64,000 nt of DNA from Eulemur rufifrons (taxonomy: Eukaryota > Chordata > Mammalia > Primates > Lemuridae): positions 220,442,843 to 220,506,842 of the forward strand of contig NC_090989.1 in NCBI RefSeq assembly GCF_041146395.1, in the 5' to 3' direction. Below, piece by piece: positions 42,109-56,424 of the stretch (position 1 is its first letter; every line of letters starts with the position of its first letter). The notes beneath the pieces are model-generated. The model was not told the origin of the DNA. It saw nothing but the letters and a program-made list of their open reading frames with translations, and searched no databases. A program made the translations under genes and the position numbers.

Positions 42109-42770
42109 GCATTCACTCCACACATCTTACTAAGTATCTTCTGCCAGGATTCTCTTAGATCCAAAGCACAATGTCATAGCTAGGGTGGCTGCTCTAATAG
42201 AACTTACATTTTAGCGAGGTGTGGAAACAGCAAACATGCATGATACATATATATCTCATAATAACATCAGCCAGATGGGTCCTACAGTGAGAAAGGTGAA
42301 GTATTGAGAGGGGTTGCTTTAGATTGGTTTGTCGAGGAAAGAATATCGGAGAAACTGACATCTGAGCAGAGAGATCTGAAGTTTGAAGAAGAGGCAGCAA
42401 CACCCAGAGCTGGGGCAGAGCAGCCCAAGCAGAGTAAAAGGCCAGAACAAAATTCCTGAGAGAGGCAAGAGCGTGGGGCAGTTGAGGAAGAAATTCAGGC
42501 CTGTGTGGTTGGAGTACAACGAAGGGGGGAAAGTGGCCACAGATGAGGACAGAGAGGACAAACCACAGTGTGTCCAGCTTCTTAAGGCAAAGCAAAGAGA
42601 GAGGATTTTATTTAAAATGGCACAGGAAGGCTCTGACAGGTTGTAAAGCAATGGGGCTGGGGGGCGGGTGCAGGACGGGGATGACTTTTAAAAAGCCACT
42701 TCACTGTTGGGGAATCTATTGGGAGGCGATCGGTGAGAATGTTCAGTCAGCTCGCACCTGCCCCAAACAG
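42109..42770 (+). repeat. Ancient interspersed repeat, family not assigned
   Basis: The order of phrases ('ttactaagtatcttctgcca', 'agaacttacattttagcgag', 'ctgacatctgagcagagaga') matches a very old dispersed mammalian repeat. Fragments of what looks like the same family occur near 48420-48660, 57265-57560 and 60955-61290. ORFs across it on both strands are shadows. Confidence 0.45.
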
Positions 42771-43790
42771 TGAAAAGCAACCTGATTGGTCCAGTTCTTA
42801 CTGACTGAGAAAAAAATAAGTGCATCCTCTTAAAGCAGAGAATGGAAGAAAAAAAAAAGAATAAAAACCAGGAATTTGAAGTCTTGGGTTGATATTTTAT
42901 AGATTTAAAAAAAAGCCAAAGTTTCTTTGAAGACCGATTAACATTCAGCATCGAGTTGCTACCTTTCCCAATCTTCCTAATTATCATTTTCAGTTTCCCA
43001 AGAAGAACAATGAACAACAGCCTCAGCCACCCCTTGCATCAGCCCCGTTGTTCTGTCTCAGTGAAACATCTCTAGTGACCAATGGTTTTCTCGAGCCCTC
43101 TGACTTTGAAACGTTATCAGTGGGGAAATATTATTACAAGAAAGAGAAAGTTTCTTTTGCGAAGCAGATTCTAGCCTCTACCTATTAAGGTGATACTAGC
43201 CTCACGTGAGAATAATACCTCTATTTCTGGACCTTGATCTATTCTTTACGTACCATCTTATGCTCATAACACAGTGGAAGTTCCTTTAGAAACTTATAAA
43301 AGGAGTCAATCTTTAAATGGATATTTTGGAAGAAATCAATGATTTTTGGATTTGTCTTTAAGTTTAAATGAGAAATTTAGATTCATTTCACATTATAGAA
43401 GGGTGTAGAGTTCTGTAAGATTTCTAAGAGTGGGTAGTTTTGCTACACACATCCCCCCAGGTGTATAACCAGGTGCACTGGTCCATCTGCAGAAATTCTA
43501 AAACAGATCTGTCTCTCCTAGGACATCTGATCATCCACCTGGCTCCCAGTCATTTCATATCGTTTCATGGCTGTTATCTGTGTTCTCTGGCAACGACTAC
43601 CCAAGGACTGCTCAGCCAGGTTCGCTCATCATGTTTTATTGAAGGCAGTGGACTTCTAGGTTATTAGGCATGACAGTTGCTCATTTACTGGAGGAGAGCC
43701 TCTGCCTCTAGGTATCCAGGGTAAAGGGTAAGTTTTCCCCTGGAAACACATGTAAGACACTCTGGTATAGAGTCCTGAGCATAGGATACT

Positions 43791-43830
43791 GACCCTCCCT
43801 CCCTCCCTCCCTCTCTTCCTTCTCTCCTTC
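43791..43830 (+). repeat. (CCCT)n pyrimidine tract
   Basis: 'cctccctccctccctccctc' followed by a pure C/T run. Confidence 0.9.
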
Positions 43831-44574
43831 TTACAGTTTTGCTCTTCTAATTATTGCTCTCCCAGCCCCCATACACAATCCCTGGAAAATGAGTTTCTGA
43901 AGTTGAATATGGAGTATAAATATACCTAAATGCAAAAGAGAGAAGCGGATTAAGATGTTGCAGAAAGTATCCCCTCCTCCAACACACTCATATTCATTAT
44001 GCATGAAATATACAAAACTTCCAAACTTCAGTTTCCAAACTTCAAAGTAGTTTCACAACTATTTTATTTGGCGGTAGATTCTTTACAGCATCCTAAGTGT
44101 AAAGAAAATAAATTGCAGGAAAACAGATTTCATCAAAACTAGAATGATTATAGGCAATACCCAGACATAGGTCAAAGAGACTAAGGAATCCAGAAGACAA
44201 AGTTTCCTCTACATTAGACCTGTAAATGGCAGACGAGAAAACATAATAAAAAAACAAACAAAAACCTTAAAGGAGAGAAAATAAATTAAATGGTTGTCAT
44301 CAAAGCTCCATAGGACTTTTCCTTGTCTCAACACAAAAATGAATAGGAGTACATCTTCCCTCTTCACCTCTTTTATTCTAGTGATTCTATCCTACCAGAA
44401 GTTGTTGACTAAAACTGGTGTTCACTGGGGAAAAAAAAAAAAAAAAAACCTTGGTATAGTGTGGATGAAAGAGCATGAATGAAAAGAACAGTCATTTCTA
44501 CAAGCTTAGTCTCTCAGATAAAATTGACTTGTTCTTGTTAGGAACAAGAATGGATAATAATAATAATAGTAGTA

Positions 44575-44735
44575 GTAGTAGCTAGCATACTGTGATGGTC
44601 AATTATGTGTTCTAAGAACTTTACCACCATCAACTCATTTTGCTGTCACTAGACCAAATGAGGTTAAGTATCATTAGTTCTTAGTACCAATGCATGAATC
44701 AGGAAACAAAACCTTCAACACAGTAGTTGACTGAA
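44575..44735 (+). repeat. MIR SINE relic
   Basis: A diverged MIRb pattern: 'gtgttctaagaactttacca', 'tcaactcattttgctgtcac' and 'atgaatcaggaaacaaaacc'. It follows a (TAA/TAG)n run at about 44554-44581. Confidence 0.5.
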
Positions 44736-44751
44736 CCAAGACTTGATTAAT

Positions 44752-44990
44752 AATAGCTAACATTTAATGAATCTTTGCTTCAGATATCTATCTGATCTCT
44801 GCGTATTAACTTATCTAATCATCATCAAATCCCTATAAGGTAGGAACTATTGTACTTCCATTTTACAGAGATATAGGTATCTAGGTTACACAGCTAGTAA
44901 ATGATGAAGCCAGGCTTCTGAACCAGGCAGTCTTGATCTACAGGTGTTTGACTCCAAATCTAGATCTCTCCTAACCACAATTCTATATGG
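44752..44990 (+). repeat. MIRb SINE relic
   Basis: 'tatctaatcatcatcaaatc', 'taaggtaggaactattgtac', 'cattttacagagatataggt' and 'acacagctagtaaatgatga' are MIRb landmarks in order. Confidence 0.8.
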
Positions 44991-46144
44991 TCCCTCAAGT
45001 AGAACCACAATTAAATTAATTTCTAGACAACTATGGTGTATATAATAAATATGCAATGAATGTATGTATGTGAAAGAACAGCTGTAGGTAATGTCCATCA
45101 ATCAGCTAAAGACAGTCAAATTCACAAATTTGATGTCCATAAATAATTGATTTTTATTTAACTAATAAATACTTCTTCAATAGTAAATTATTAATGTATT
45201 AAAACAGTCTTTGATATGTATTAAAGTGAGGCTTTAGGCTTGTGCATATTTTTATTCCTGAATTTTCTTGTATTTCTTTCAAATTAAAGTTAAAGTTTCA
45301 CCTCTCCCTCTGGTTATTTATTATTAAGGTGAAGTAATTTGCAGTCTGTCATGATATATAATTTCCTCTTGAACAGATGGGTAACAAGGCAAGCAGATAA
45401 ATTTGAGCATTTCTAAATGGGAAAAGATCAATTAAATGGCCTGCTGTATGAGTGCGATATAAATACCATCACGTTAGGCTAGGATATGAAGCAGAGTTTT
45501 TTCAGACTCTCCAGGGGTAGGGAATTAAATCTGACAATTTTGATTTGTATTTTCTGGAGCCCTTAGGCCAGCAGAGAAACATGAGGTTTAAATTCTGTGC
45601 TTTAGGTTGCCTATCTGAAGCTATTTCCAGTCTGAGAAAATAGGCCTCTTACACCATATTTTGATGATGTAATCTACTATTAGGAAAAAGTAGATTATGA
45701 TTCTGACAGTGCAATGTGGTTAATAAGGTGTACCCGTGAGGGTAACCCTGAGGTTTTAAGCATGATCCCTTAACAAGGCTAACATGACAGTCAAACCCCG
45801 TGGCATTCCCATGTGATACAGAACTTCACAGCAACTTCTAGGACAGAAATTAGCAAATCTATTTTTTTAAGTAAAAAAATGTTGGGAGTCATCAGGTGAG
45901 TACTGGGTCCATATCAGTAAAGGGACTCAGATCTTACCGGAATCAAAATGGAAATAGCATGAATTTTAGACTGTAACTTAAGTTCCACTCTTGATTCTGC
46001 CAATTATTAGATGGAGCTTTGGGGATACTCAGTGAAGGCTGGTAATTTGGGACTTCTTTAAAACCACATTTAGAAAATATCTGTTCGGTATTTATTTAGA
46101 GATCGATCAGAGAGTGAGGGCAAGGTAGATTAGAAAGACCTTTG

Positions 46145-46385
46145 GGAGTGGAATGCAACCCTTCCTCTTTTGAACATGCCACTTACTATAATCCATAATC
46201 ATCTCCATTACTTATTTGCTTGTATTTTATTATATGTCTTCCCCACCCAACCATACACATATTAACACATTTGAGTGTAAGATCAACGAGGGTAGAGTCT
46301 CTGCCTCTCTTTGTTAGCAGCAACAGTGCCTAGAAATATACCTAAGGACATAACAGGCATTCAGTGAGTGTTTTTTCAATTAATC
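46145..46385 (+). repeat. L2 LINE 3' end relic
   Basis: 'cgagggtagagtctctgcct' to 'ataacaggcattcagtgagt' matches the L2 3' end. It immediately precedes the tandem duplication. Confidence 0.65.
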
Positions 46386-46420
46386 AGTGTCAAGCTTATT
46401 CTGAAAATTAAACAGGACAT

Positions 46421-46672
46421 TATATGTTAGATGATTATGATGTTTAAAAAGGATATAATAATATTTCTGGAGCTTTTGTAAGATTACATTGTCATTTCTT
46501 TGAGAGAAAAGCATTTATATTAGTTTTATAATTAAATATATATTTTTATATGTTAGATGATTCTGATGTTGAAAAGGGATGTAATAGTATTTCTGAAGAT
46601 TTGGTAAGATTACATTGTCATTTCTTTAAGAGAAAAGCATTTATATTAGTTTTATAATTAAATATATATTTT
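46421..46672 (+). repeat. Tandem duplication, two 126-bp units
   Basis: Unit 1 (46421-46546) and unit 2 (46547-46672) both begin 'tatatgttagatgatt' and end in 'ataattaaatatatatttt'. I count about nine substitutions and no indels, near 93% identity. They do not match a repeat family I know, so this is a local duplication. Confidence 0.9.
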
Positions 46673-47464
46673 TTAGATAAATGGGGTACATATTTAACTA
46701 ATTTTATTCTGAAAACAATTTGAGAAAGTATTATAAAAGCATCTCAGTGTAAATCTGTTCTCCATTTAATTTTTTAAATAATTTATTGCTCAAAAGTATA
46801 AAGTAAAGAATTTCATTTCCCTACATATATACCTAAAACTGATTGTGACTTATACATCACAGAAAGTTGAGCTGGAAATTACCTTGTATGGTACGTAGCT
46901 AAAATCCCAGATTTTGTGGAAACCTTAAATGTGGAAACAGATGGCCAGAGGTTTAAAAGAACTGTCCAAACTATACAGCTAATGGGGGGAAAAAGGCCTC
47001 AACCCTTAGAAAACCTATTCCATGTCCTATTTCTTCCCATTTTCCATTCAGTTCGGCTTCAAAGACCATCACAGATACACACTTTCCCTATCTTTGGTGG
47101 GGTACTCTGTACAAGATGATTAGTCCCATCCAATGGCTCTAATATTATATGCTTAGATAAGTTTCATAGTTTTCAACTAATGCAATAGCCTAAAAGCATA
47201 TGGTATGCTTATGATTATGATAAACATCTTAGTACATTAAGCATCTTGTAAACTGTGAAATTATAATAAATCATTCACTCAAAAGGAAATACATGAGAAA
47301 ATGGGAAATCATTCTCTAAATAGGATAACCCTCAAGGAACTCTGTAACTACTGATCTTGCCTTTGGCCTGGTAAAATCTTCTCCAGGAAATGGTACAAAA
47401 CATATTTTTTAAAAAGGTTTATAAAATCTTCCTCAAAGTAAAAAGCATCATACCACATGGAAAA

Positions 47465-47650
47465 GCATAAAGTTTGAACCCAGGCAGACTTTGCCTTCTA
47501 TCTCAGCTCTGCTACTTACTAATTCTGGGACAGTTACTTAACCACAACTGTAAAATAGGAAGATGAATGTGCACATTGCAGGAATATTGAAGATTAAAAT
47601 GTTTGTGGAGCATCTGACTCAATAAAAATGGTGCTTGTGGTGATTGTTCA
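47465..47650 (+). repeat. MIR SINE relic
   Basis: 'agctctgctacttactaatt', 'gggacagttacttaaccaca' and 'ctgtaaaataggaagatgaa' follow the MIR core. Confidence 0.75.
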
Positions 47651-48129
47651 TAGAATAAAAAATAAAAGTCAATTCTTCACCATTGAGGCAAAGCACCATT
47701 AACAGTGAAGAAGTCAGGACAACTTAATCAAATCATAAACTACATATAGAAAAAAAATAATTCACCTTTCCTTGAATTGTCCAGTCTGGTTTTTTCAAAT
47801 TTACTGGAAGAAGAGGGAGAAGTGGGCAGATAACTTAAGGTATTATTGTGCGGATCTCAATCTGTCTTTTCCACTGTGACGCTCATGATGGATGGTGGTC
47901 ATATGTGTAACTCATTCCTGTGTGAAATTTCTTCCAATAAAAATAATCCCATCTGTTTCTATCTCACTGGAGACAGGCTAGTGGAACACAAGTGAGGATA
48001 ACATTATTATTGGGATAGGCTGGAACGTGCTCTGGTATGCTTTAAAAATAAATAATTTTCAAATGTGTATATTTTAACTATCATTTATTACAAATTTTTT
48101 GGAATACACCTCCAAACTGATCATAATTC

Positions 48130-48260
48130 ACCCCATCATTTCACAACTTAGTAGACTGAGTCTCAGAGAGCTTGAATGACTGGCTCAAAGTCAAACAGTT
48201 AATCGGTAGCAAAGCAAGGATCAAATCTGGAGTTCTTTCCACATGTATCGTATCAGCATC
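48130..48260 (+). repeat. MIRb SINE relic
   Basis: 'gactgagtctcagagagctt' and 'tcaaagtcaaacagttaatc' match the MIRb 3' half. Confidence 0.6.
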
Positions 48261-48419
48261 CTAATGCTCCAAGTGGCCTTCTGTTCCTCAGTGCCTTTCA
48301 AGATACTATATTTCAGCTGTACAGTTGAAACTTAAGGATTCCATGACATCTGCTCTTTCTTGATATATCTAAATTCCTTTCTCTATTTCCTAATGGTAGC
48401 CATTGGAGAATTTGTCTAT

Positions 48420-48660
48420 AATTTTATTCAACACATATTTATCAAGTGCCAAGTGGGATCCAAACATGGACAAAACAAAATTCCTGCCTTCCTGGGCATT
48501 GAGAAAATTTAACATAAAAGAAGTGAGATTACATCAAAAAGTTAAATTAAAAATATAGTATTTTAGATAGTGATGTGTTAAGGAGTAAAATAAAGCAAGA
48601 AAAGGATGGCATAAAGAATATGTGGGAGGGAATAGAATTAATGAACTGATGTATTTTAGT
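48420..48660 (+). repeat. Ancient interspersed repeat fragment, family not assigned
   Basis: 'ttcaacacatatttatcaag' and 'tggacaaaacaaaattcctg' resemble the 5' part of the family also seen at 42109-42770. Confidence 0.4.
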
Positions 48661-49538
48661 TCATTGCCACTTAATAATTGCCATTCAATAATGAGAGACA
48701 GAGAACTGTGGATTAGCCACTCCTAAAACATGCCCAGTCATGTCAGTGAAATATCCATCAGCTGTGTTATCTCCCTATGGAGCCTCCATTTTAATTATGC
48801 AACGCCACATTTAACCAGCAGGAAAACCTGCCTCCGATCTGGAGAGGCATAGATGAAAATCAGATCTTAGTAAAAACACTTAGAAACTAGAAAATGGCAA
48901 GATGGTACTCAAAATTGTTTCAAATGTCACTCCTTTTTTTTTTTTTTTACATTCTCTATAATTTTTCAAAATAATTTACTATTTTTTATTTACAATAATT
49001 TAAATTTTTTTACTTGCCTTATTCTAAGCCTAGAGCACTGAACTATATAGGTTTTTGATTGGGGACATTCTCCTGCCTTCATTGTACACTTGAATATTCT
49101 ACAAAATGAAGGCAAAATGTGGATACTCAGATAGGCAGTTCCTGAATGACTATTATTTATTCTACTTCAGAACTTTGAAAATGAGGTTTTAAGACTTCTT
49201 CACTCTTTTTTAACATTGTTCATTTTGATTACTGCCTAACATTCATGACAGTATATATTTTCAATGCCAAACAATATGACTCAATGTCACTGCACAATAG
49301 TGACTTCCCTGTGTAGGAGAGAGAAACAGTTGAGAATGGGAATGTTTTAGTCTAAGACAGGACAAGAGAGTGGGGTCTCCTGTGCTGTCCTTGGTAAGTA
49401 CATTAATAACACTTTTGTTTGTTTACTTGTTTTGTTTTTAATCTTCCCATGAGTCCAGAAAATGAGAAGGCATCTGGTAAGCTTATGAGACATTTATCCA
49501 GGACAAGCTTCTCCATCTGAGTTCTGATGAGCACTTAC

Positions 49539-49620
49539 TTTCAATTGCCTTGATTTTATTTTCCCATGGGACACAAGCAGCTTTGAAGTTCTCAAAATCA
49601 CGGAGGAATTTTGCCCATTT
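49539..49620 (-). CDS. TMC1: TMC1 coding exon, residues ~152-178 (human exon 10 equivalent)
   Basis: This 82-bp exon encodes [20 protein letters not shown] followed by NKIKAIE, then one base of a split Ser codon. It is the conserved pre-TM1 cytoplasmic helix of TMC1, with clustered aromatic and charged residues. The acceptor reads ttttcag before AAATGG, and the donor is GAAA followed by gtaagt. The incoming phase (0) fits the exon at 50330-50420 and the outgoing phase (1) fits the exon at 41442-41548. The intron on the 5' side is only 709 bp; the one on the 3' side is about 8.0 kb. Intron sequence continues in frame for a short way past the donor, so the exon end rests on the splice consensus and on family alignment. 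Confidence 0.95.
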
Positions 49621-50506
<886 letters not shown>

Positions 50507-51116
50507 TTAACAAGTGAACCAAAGCTGTATTTCATAACCTAGACACTTTTAACACATGCTTGAATTTTTTTAATTCTGGCCAGGAAGAGTAAGATATTTT
50601 AGTCTCACTTCCTAATCAGCTGGAGTCATTGAAAAGCAAGGAATTTATGCTAAGTGTCAAAATAGAGAATCCTAGTTCTTCTCATTTTACCACATATGAA
50701 ATTGAATCTGAAGTTTATGTCAGATTCTAGCAGTCAGAATGTTTATTTTAAAATACTTTCTTTCCTTATTTTTCAGAATTCCTTTTGAAAGAAAAGAAGG
50801 CAGAGAGTTTAGGACAAACTGACATAGAATGCTGTTACTGACCTGATATCTAATTCCCCAGAAGCAATTATGATTTAAAACAGAAAACTCATATTACAAA
50901 GCAAATGAGGTTGAGGGAAGAGAGGGAAAGGAAAGGAATACTTTGGGCCTCCCATTTAGAAAGGGCTTTAAATTTAAACTTTAGGATGATTCCCAAATAT
51001 TTATACATTTACAGTAGTCACATTAGTATCTTTGTGCATGTATTAAAACACATTAATTCATCAAAATGAGTAATATGAACATGTTAAATTTAGATGTAAT
51101 TTTGTTTGGTCATTGT

Positions 51117-51395
51117 TATGCACTGAATGTCTGTGTCCCCCCAAAATGCACATGTTGAAATCTAATCCTCAATGTGATGGTATTTGGAGGTGGGGCCTTT
51201 AGGAGGTGATTAGACCAAGAGGGTGGAGTCCTCACGGATAGGATTAGTGCCCTTGTAAGAAGAGGCCAGAGAGCTAGCTAGCCGTTTTTCTACCATGTAA
51301 GGATACAAGAAGCTGGCTGCCTGCAACCATGCTAACACCTGATCTCAGACTTCCAGCCTCCAGAACTATGAGAAATAAATGTTTGTTGTTTAAAA
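51117..51395 (+). repeat. MaLR LTR, MLT1A-type
   Basis: It begins 'tgttatgcactgaatgtctg', continues with 'caatgtgatggtatttggag' and 'ggattagtgcccttgtaaga', and ends with 'cctccagaactatgagaaat' and AATAAATG. This is the MLT1A-type consensus order, internally shortened. Confidence 0.8.
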
Positions 51396-51879
51396 GAATT
51401 TTAAAAATAGAGGTGGCCCAGGCTTCTCTTCACCACTCTGGGGCTAGAGAGTATATTATCTACGTGATGGAGAGTAGCCTCTGTCATGATAGAAACGGAT
51501 CACCCTAACCTGGATTATGGTCCCCCAGGGGCAATGCTGTTGCTGGTTGCTTGGCCCCTGGAATGTGTGGTTTTACAGAAAAGATCCCCTCAACACACAA
51601 CTATAAATAAACTTCTTATTAACACACGAAGGAAACCTAAAAAATGAAGGGTTAGTGAAGAACTTTTTTTGTAAGATGTTCCTTAGTATCAGTGCTAAAC
51701 TCAGGACTTTACAATCCATAATAATCAAAAAACAGCGCACACCTGCTGAGTTAACGGATACCAGGGAGTGGGGCCTCATTACTCATTTGTGCCCGTGCAC
51801 CCAACCCATATTCTGGAATAAAAACACAAGCACAATGGTGAAGATTGTCATTAGTCATCAGACAGAACCCCCAAATCAG

Positions 51880-51965
51880 TTCTTTGGTAGCAGGGACAAT
51901 ATTTTGTTTGTTCTTTTGTATCTCCCAAAGCATTAACCACTGCTTTGACCATAGAGGGTATTTAA
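51880..51965 (+). repeat. L2 LINE 3' end fragment
   Basis: 'gtagcagggacaatattttg' to 'catagagggtatttaattaa' fits the L2 3' terminus. Confidence 0.5.
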
Positions 51966-52414
51966 TTAAACATAAACCTTCTGGGAAAAGAGCTGATTGG
52001 CAGGACTTGGGGATTATCTAATAATTGTATTTTCCACATCGATTAATGCTTGAAGGCGAAACCATTTTCAGACTTTCGGATTTCACCCTTTATGGTTAAT
52101 CTTCTCTGAAACTCAGCAGGCTGCCTCCTAGAAATGGAGAGGAGTCACTAAGGAGGCCAATTGTCACATGCCCTGATATTTGACATGACCTCTGGGCTGG
52201 TAAGATTAGATGAAAAACAGTTTTTAAAACATTCTACACATGCCAAAATGTTCCATAGAGCAATGTCAAAAATTATAAACTGAGTTCTCATGGCTGAGTT
52301 TTTAGATCCATGCAGTGAAGAAAACATATCCCATCTAAGCATTACCTATGCGTTGTAGCGGTGATAAGACAGGAGGGAGGGTGGCACCTAGTAGACACTA
52401 TAAAATGTTCAACC

Positions 52415-52490
52415 GAAAATGGGGTAACTTGGGCTCTAATCCAGCCTCTGAGACCTATTTCTGTGACCTTGCGCCTGTGTTTGATGCCCT
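52415..52490 (+). repeat. MIR SINE fragment
   Basis: 'cttgggctctaatccagcct' and 'cctatttctgtgacctt' match the MIR core. A 121-codon ORF crossing it is a chance frame. Confidence 0.55.
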
Positions 52491-55184
52491 CTATACCCAT
52501 GTTCATGCATGTGCTGCTTTTTGGAGGAAGGACTCACACAGACCTGGGCAAGGTTTGGCACAGTTTCCTTCAAATACTGTGTGGCTTTTAACAGGTCAGG
52601 ATTTCCCAACAAAAACAAAGGGTCCAGCAATTTCTTCCCCGCTTGCTGGAGCGGTGGCAAGAATGAGGTGGGCTCATGGATGTGTGTTAAAGGGATTATT
52701 TCACAGTCCATAATACTGTGACACTTTTGAAACTGAGAATTTGTTCTAACAGGATTGATACATTACAGAACAGTTTGAGCATAACACAAATATGGGGTTT
52801 GCACACGTGATTTTACCTTCAAGAAATGCTAGTTGAATGCAGAAAACTGCACTCAGCTAAACCAAGCAGTGTAGGAAAACACACAATGCACACACCTCAT
52901 CTACTAGCCACCTCACTTCCTCATACAGATTAGAAAAGCCACACCTGTTCACAGCTGGTGTTACAATGATCCTCCTTCCACATTCCACAAAAACTCACAA
53001 GCTGCAACCCTTTTGAAGGCTACTTCCACAAGCAACTTCAGGTCTTTTCCAAAGTAAACTGTCATGTGTATTTCAATATTTATGTATTGCTTAACCACTA
53101 ACATGTGTAAAACATTGCTGCCATTTTTATTAAATTTCTCTTTTTTGTAATGTGTCGCTAATGATGTTTCTGAGTATTGTGCCCCATCCCCATTTTTTTC
53201 TATAAATCCTGTGTTTTTTATTGCCCGATATAGAATTCTATCTACACAGCATTAATAAGGTTTTTGTCAGTTATTGTAAATATAATTTTCCTTTGAACAA
53301 TGTAAATACATTTTTATTTTATTTTTGTCCCTTCAATTGCTAATAGTTTTCCCTGATGCTAGGTATGGTTTCATATTTCTCTTTCAATAACTATCCCATC
53401 CCACCCTCAACATATATTTCCTAACTCTGGTCTTTGGACAAAAGTCCAGGCTCCACTGTATATTAAATAATCTCCAGTATGAATTTCTTCTCATCCTTAA
53501 TGCCCTACCCTCTCTTTCATTCTCTGAGAGATCCTTGCCCCAAGTTTCCTATCAAAAGTACTCCCTGCTCCCCATGTCCCCCCAGCAAGAATGACCACTA
53601 GACTCAACTCATCAGAGTTGGGAATAGCTTTAAAACAAATCCAGGGGCCATGGGGTGGGCTGAGAATAACAGCAAGAAGAGATTCTTAAACCCCCAAATC
53701 TGATGCTTGTGGGATGTAAGGAAGTACTCTTGCAGCTAGCAGGCCTAGAAGAAGGGACATTGGGCTAGAAGACATCAGTGACCCAGTGAGAGGACGTGCC
53801 GTAATACTGTTTTCAGGGCTGACCTTTGCAATGATTTCAGGGTAGAAGAAAACTAGTATCACCGAATTCCATAATAACATATTTCTTAACCAATTACAAA
53901 CAAGGTACAAAAAGAAAATACCCAATATGGAGATAAATGTTGATCAATATATAATACACTAAAGTACCTAGGACAGATATCAGAATGTAAGAAAATTAAG
54001 AACAGAGTCTTTAGAAAACTAAGAAGCAAAAATCCTCTTTCTATTTTTTCTATAGTTAATCCATTTTCCTACCCATTGGTATTTATCTGGATAATGCAAA
54101 GGGATTTTTCTCCATGGCTAAAATGAAATAGGCTTTTATGAATACACTTTGAATATCTTTTGGCCTCAAACCATCCAAATATCTGACTGAAAAATGTGTG
54201 TCAGCCCCTTGAATTGCATTCAACAAAAGCTGCCTGCCAAGACTGTAATCCGGTCTCCAGGCCTCAGAGATCAAGCAAACCCTGTACAATATGCACAGCT
54301 CTCTGAGCTGTAACCCCAGACCAGGGGATAAATAATTGAGCGAGGTCTATTTAATGACAGTAATACCTGGCCTCATCATTCATTTATCAACCCCTTGTGT
54401 TGGTAATTAGAATAATAAGGTTTCATGGGCTTTCAAGAATGCTTTCACAGTTAGTTGAAGGAGCACACTTTGCCCTAACTTACCAAATAGATAATTTACC
54501 CATAACACATGATACAACCCTGATCACACAGAGGAGTTAGGACATGCTATGCTGCCTTTGACACGTTCTCATCCCAGGAAACATGTTCCCCTTTTGGATT
54601 GGGTTAAGTTGACTTTTCTTTCCTCTTGTTTTCAGTTTGATAGTATAATTGAGCAACCAATTTCTTGCTCAAGTAAATGAAAGAGACATTTCAAAACTGG
54701 TGTGTAGGGCAACTGTAATCAAAACTTGTATTCATGAGCACTTCCCAGTGAAGGGATTAGAAGAATGAGAAATGTTTTTGTAATAAGCATTGCCATTTAA
54801 AAAAATTAATCAATTGTCCGGAGAACTTTTGACTTTTCCTAAAATCTTACTGTAATTGATAGAGAATTGCAGAGGTAAGAAGCTACTGGAATGTACAGAG
54901 ATTGAAAATAAGGGCTATAGACCTCCTATATAACTCCATAATTAGGCTGGTAGAATTATTTAAAATCATCCCAATACTGGAAGTAATGATTCAACACACA
55001 TGTTTTTTTAAGGGGAATGCTGATAGCAGTAGCTGGAATGGTTAAGATGATCGGTTACTTCATCTATAAAATGGAGACAATAATAGCTACTCTGTAGGAT
55101 TGTCATATACATTATAGGAAATTATGTAATGTGTTTAGCTTAGTCCATGGCAAACTTCAAGAGCACTATGAATAATAACTATTA

Positions 55185-55906
55185 TAGTAGTCACACCTTA
55201 TCAGCAGTTTTGCTTTCCATGGTTTCAGATATCCATGGTCAACCACAGTGCAAAAATATTAAATGGAAAATTCCAGAAATGAACAATTCATAAGTCTTAA
55301 ATTGTATGCTGCTCTGAGTAGTGTGATGAAACCTCGCACCGTCTCACTCTGTCCCACCTGAGGCATGAATCATCCCAGTGTCCATCCTATCTATGCTCCC
55401 CACTCATTAGTCACTTAGCAGCTATCTCAGTCATCAGATCAACTGTGGTGGTATCGCAGTGCTTGTGTTCAAGTAAAACCCTTAGTTTACTTAATAATGG
55501 CCCCAAAGCACAAAAGTAGTGATGCTGGCAATTTGGATATGCCAAGGAGAAGCCATAAAGGGCTTCCTTTAAATGAAAGGTGACATTCTTGACCTAATAA
55601 GGAAAGAAACAAAATTGTAGACTGAGGTTGCTAAGATCTATGGTAAGAACAGATCTTCTATTCCTGACATTATGAAGAAGGAATAACAAATTTGTGGTAG
55701 TTTTGCTGTTACACCCAAAACTGCAAAAGTTATGGCCATAGTGTGAGATAAGTGCTTTGTTAAGATGGAAAATGCATTAAATTTGTGAGTGGAAGATATG
55801 AACAGAAATGTGTTCCAGTTGACAGCAATGAGGTTGGTACAATCTGCGGTTTCAGGCATCCACTGGATCTTAGAACATATCCGCAGTGGATAAGGGGGAA
55901 CTACTA
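55185..55906 (+). mobile_element. Tigger-type DNA transposon, copy B (internally deleted)
   Basis: A 722-bp element flanked by TA (55183-55184 and 55907-55908). The termini are TAGTAGTCACACCTTATC and GGATAAGGGGGAACTACTA. It shares the same order of blocks as copy A at 8269-9337 but lacks its ~400-bp insert. The transposase N-terminal segment is present only as broken frames; for example, stops follow the region matching ASFAVAP. It is a non-autonomous relic of a pogo-like element. Confidence 0.85.
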
Positions 55907-56255
55907 TACATTAACAGCAATAGTATTAATAGGACTGACTTCAATTTTTACATTGAGTCCCCAAATTACAAAGTTGAGAAAGGACTAAATACTTCCAGGC
56001 AAAACCCCAGTTCACTTCCCCTCAGACTGTCACCTCAAGGAGAGTGGGAATTATTCCTGTTACTAAGTGGGCAGGAGAGGATTCAACCCTGTGTTTGAGA
56101 CCTTAGGACAAGACCCTGGTGTTGGGCTGCAGAAGCCCCAGTTATGACACAGACTGGGAGGAAGCAGCCAGGAATTCCAACCTGAGTCCTGTGCTGCTTC
56201 AGAGAGCTCAGACCCATGGGCAGCTGGAGAGTCTGAGATAAGAGACAAAAGAGGA

Positions 56256-56280
56256 TCTCTCTCTCTCTCTCTCTCTTTTT
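56256..56280 (+). repeat. (CT)n microsatellite
   Basis: About ten CT units grading into a T run. Confidence 0.9.
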
Positions 56281-56424
56281 CCCCTCCCAGAGGATCATTT
56301 CTCCAATTGTGCTTTCCCTTAAAACTCTACACACATTCTCTCTCTCACTAAATTGTACAATGTTGTATTTGGACTACATTCTATTAAATTCTGGGATCCC
56401 TATCTCACAACATAATTAATTGGG

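Noticed and set aside
42194..42651. Overlapping 110- and 133-codon minus-strand ORFs, hydrophobic
   Set aside because: Both lie in an ancient interspersed repeat; the hydrophobicity comes from T/C-rich composition.
52348..52713. 121-codon plus-strand ORF
   Set aside because: Contains a MIR fragment and otherwise unremarkable intron. No splice context and no known domain.
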